Shown: positions 14,011 to 15,676 of the stretch, piece by piece
Position numbering within the stretch: position 1 is the stretch's first letter
Layout: every line of letters begins with the position of its first letter
Origin: Sphingomonas bacterium
GTDB lineage: Bacteria; Pseudomonadota; Alphaproteobacteria; Sphingomonadales; Sphingomonadaceae
Reading direction: 5' to 3'
DNA length: 15,676 nucleotides
Assembly: GCF_903643065.1 (NCBI RefSeq)
Contig: NZ_CAHJWX010000016.1
Coordinates: 1 to 15,676 of the forward strand
Program-made: the position numbers and the translations under genes
Notes under the pieces: generated by a model
Database searches by the model: none
What the model saw: the letters and a program-made list of their open reading frames with translations, nothing else
What the model was told of the DNA's origin: nothing

Positions 14011-15062
14011 CGCGTCGACGTGACCTTGCGGAGATGGGGAGGCAGATCGGGATCGAGGCCCCTGGCCAGCGACAGGGCGTTGGCGAAGCGGTAGAAACTT
14101 TGGATCATCAATATCGGTTCCAGCGCCGGCAGCGCGCGCAACGCCGGCAAGGCACCGCCGCCCGCGGCGTCGGCGAGCATGGTCGCCGCGCCCCGCTCGG
14201 CGAACTGAGCGACCATCGCGCGGACGCCGTCGCCGGCGTCGTCGGAAGTGGCGAAGGCGAGGATGGGGAAATCCCGGCCGACGATCGTCATCGGGCCGTG
14301 GCGCACCTCGGCCGCCGAGAAGGCTTCCGCGTGCAGCCCGCACGTTTCCTTCAGCTTGAGCGCCGCTTCCTGCGCGATCGCCAGACCGTAGCCGCGACCG
14401 ATGACGAACAGGCTGCGGTCGCCCCGGAGCAGCGGCAGCGCCGCGCGCCAGTCGGCCGCGAAGGCCTGCTCAAGCTGGTCAGGCAGGGCGGCGAACCCGG
14501 CGCGCAAGGCCGCGTTGTCCGACCAGGCGGCGACCAGCGCGGCAATGCCGGCGAGCGACGCGATGTACGATTTGGTCGCCGCGACCGACCGTTCCGGCCC
14601 GGCCAGCAGCGGCAGCACCGTGTGCGCCATCTCCGCCAGTGGCGACTCGACGTCGTTGACCAGCGCAACGACCAGCGCACCGGCTTCGCGCTGCGCGGCG
14701 ACGGCGGCGAGCAGGTCCGGGCTGCGTCCCGACTGCGATATGGCGAGGCACAGCCTTTGGCCTGGGACGACGGCGGCGGCGAAGATCGACGAGACCGACA
14801 GCGCGGCGGACGCCGTCGGGATACCGAGATGCGTCTCGATCATGTATTTGGCGTAGGTCGCCGCATGGTCCGACGACCCGCGCGCGCAGGTGACGACGGC
14901 GGCGGGCGGATGCGCCCGCAGGCGCGCGACGACCGCCTCGATCGCCGCCGCGTTGCCGGCCAGGAAGCGCGCCACCGCTGCGCTGCCCTCGGCGCTCTCG
15001 CGGAACATCAGCGTCGCTGACGGATCGGCCTTCGCCGGCGAGTCCAGGGTCTGGGCGGCCAC
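14007..15062 (-). CDS. SIS-domain glucosamine-6-phosphate deaminase (NagB-II type)
   Basis: The product has 351 residues with two sugar-isomerase (SIS) domains, equal to the C-terminal half of GlmS without the glutaminase domain. It would convert glucosamine-6-phosphate to fructose-6-phosphate and ammonia. Motifs are CARGSSDHAATYAKYMIE (about 59-76), ISQSGRSPDLLAAV (the SIS phosphate-binding loop), ATKSYIASLAG, and the catalytic-region GRGYGLAIAQEAALKLKE with CGLHAEAFSAAEVRHGPM. The C-terminal PPHLRKVTSTR resembles the PRNLAKSVTVE end of GlmS, which lies at the active site. The start is GTG at 15062, 3 bp after the nagK stop, with GAGGACGAG just upstream. The stop overlaps nagA. Position between a kinase and NagA supports deaminase rather than other SIS roles such as the AgaS pathway; nagB-II and agaS are the possible names. 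Confidence 0.88.
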   Translation of the reverse strand: MAAQTLDSPAKADPSATLMFRESAEGSAAVARFLAGNAAAIEAVVARLRAHPPAAVVTCARGSSDHAATYAKYMIETHLGIPTASAALSVSSIFAAAVVPGQRLCLAISQSGRSPDLLAAVAAQREAGALVVALVNDVESPLAEMAHTVLPLLAGPERSVAATKSYIASLAGIAALVAAWSDNAALRAGFAALPDQLEQAFAADWRAALPLLRGDRSLFVIGRGYGLAIAQEAALKLKETCGLHAEAFSAAEVRHGPMTIVGRDFPILAFATSDDAGDGVRAMVAQFAERGAATMLADAAGGGALPALRALPALEPILMIQSFYRFANALSLARGLDPDLPPHLRKVTSTR

Positions 15063-15065
15063 GGT

Positions 15066-15676
15066 CTACTCGTCCTCGTGTATCGATCGGCGCGCCAGCA
15101 GCGACGCGCCGGTGATGGCGTCGTGCTCGGGCGGGGTCAGACTGTCGCGCGCGCGCGGGGCAAGCCATGGCTCGATGTACAATGCCATCCCCCCCATCAG
15201 GCAGACGCGACTCGCGCCCATTGCCACCAGCCGCGCGATCATCCGGTCGAGGTCGGCAGCCGAGCGCCGCACCAGGGAGAGGCCGAATGCGTCGCCGTCG
15301 CGCGCGGCGGCGAGGATCATCGGCGCGAGGGCACCATAATCCTTGGGTCGCGCCGCGGTGATCCATTTCACCATCGCGCCCGCCGTGCCGCCGATCACGC
15401 CGCGAACGCCGCGGGTCAGCTCGGTTTCGGGTAGCAGCCCATCATGCGCGTCCAGCGCGCCCGCGATCGCGTCGCGCCCCAGCGCCGCGGCCGACCCCTT
15501 GTCGTCGACCTCGAACCCCCAGCCGAAGACCGGACGTCCCACGCCGTCGATCACCGCGTGCGCCGCGCTGCCCGTGCCGGTGATGAGGATCGCGCCGTCG
15601 CGGCCCGCGAACGCGCCCAGGCAGGCGATATGGGCGTCCGACACCGCGACCGCGCGCGCGAACGCCGGCCCGGCGG
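15066..15676 (-). CDS. nagK: N-acetylglucosamine kinase, BadF/BadG ATPase family (5' end outside window)
   Basis: The C-terminal 203 residues of an ASKHA-fold kinase are visible; the frame is open to the window edge, and about 90 N-terminal residues with the first phosphate loop lie outside. It would phosphorylate N-acetylglucosamine, giving the substrate of NagA two genes downstream. Visible motifs are ILITGTGSAAHAV (phosphate 2 loop), VFGWGFEVDDKGSAAALGRD (the GWG...DxGSxxxLG block of the family), IARLVAMGASRVCLMGGMAL (adenosine motif) and DAITGASLLARRS near the end. A GTG at 15644 is a possible internal start but would omit the kinase core. Its TAG stop lies 3 bp before the next start, consistent with one operon. 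Function beyond the family is inferred from the neighbours. Confidence 0.85.
   Translation of the reverse strand, partial: AGPAFARAVAVSDAHIACLGAFAGRDGAILITGTGSAAHAVIDGVGRPVFGWGFEVDDKGSAAALGRDAIAGALDAHDGLLPETELTRGVRGVIGGTAGAMVKWITAARPKDYGALAPMILAAARDGDAFGLSLVRRSAADLDRMIARLVAMGASRVCLMGGMALYIEPWLAPRARDSLTPPEHDAITGASLLARRSIHEDE

Noticed and set aside
1..15676. CRISPR array, tRNA or rRNA gene
   Set aside because: No regularly spaced repeats, cloverleaf-like segments or rRNA-like stretches were seen.

Overview
The base composition (high GC throughout) and the gene families point to an alphaproteobacterium of the Sphingomonas type: DUF6445 protein, GH1 and GH16 beta-glucanases, a TonB-receptor leader, a zwf/edd/glk/eda-type operon remnant, and a NagK/NagB-II/NagA operon. 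This placement is inferred from gene content and gene order; no rRNA or tRNA is present to confirm it.

Left block (1-3231): the end of an MFS transporter, a convergent DUF6445 protein with a 2-oxoglutarate/Fe(II)-like metal triad, and a Tat-type secreted GH1 beta-glucosidase. A near-perfect 18-bp palindrome of the LacI-family type lies just ahead of the beta-glucosidase ribosome binding site. Together with the secreted GH16 glucanase at 9059-9898 this looks like a beta-1,3-glucan (laminarin-like) utilisation locus.

Second block (3238-5782, minus strand): an Entner-Doudoroff operon edd-glk-eda in which only glk is intact. eda spans its full normal length but has about four frame changes, one of them at the Schiff-base lysine. 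edd has lost its N-terminal part, carries an internal deletion of roughly 60 codons and two further indels.

Middle block (about 5783-8140): a graveyard of fragments in both orientations. These are the leader of a TonB-dependent receptor joined to a scrap of an ABC-transporter ATPase, the C-terminal two thirds of a large serine recombinase split by an amber codon, a remnant of an MmeI-like DNA methyltransferase, and a decayed minus-strand gene set of unknown function (8136-8792 still open, the gene after it frameshifted, and a third cut after 29 codons).

Right block (9059-15676): the GH16 glucanase, a CPA2 cation/proton antiporter pseudogene overlapping an intact alginate-export-type outer membrane protein, and a tight minus-strand operon nagK-nagB-II-nagA for N-acetylglucosamine catabolism, whose first gene runs off the right edge.

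Taken together, the secreted glucanases, a sugar transporter and glucokinase could still deliver glucose-6-phosphate, but the two Entner-Doudoroff enzymes encoded here are dead, so the cell must use copies elsewhere or another route. Lesions cluster in some genes while their neighbours have none, which argues for real decay rather than uniformly poor sequence. I found no intact novel system. The most unexplained material is the three-gene minus-strand set at 7617-8792.
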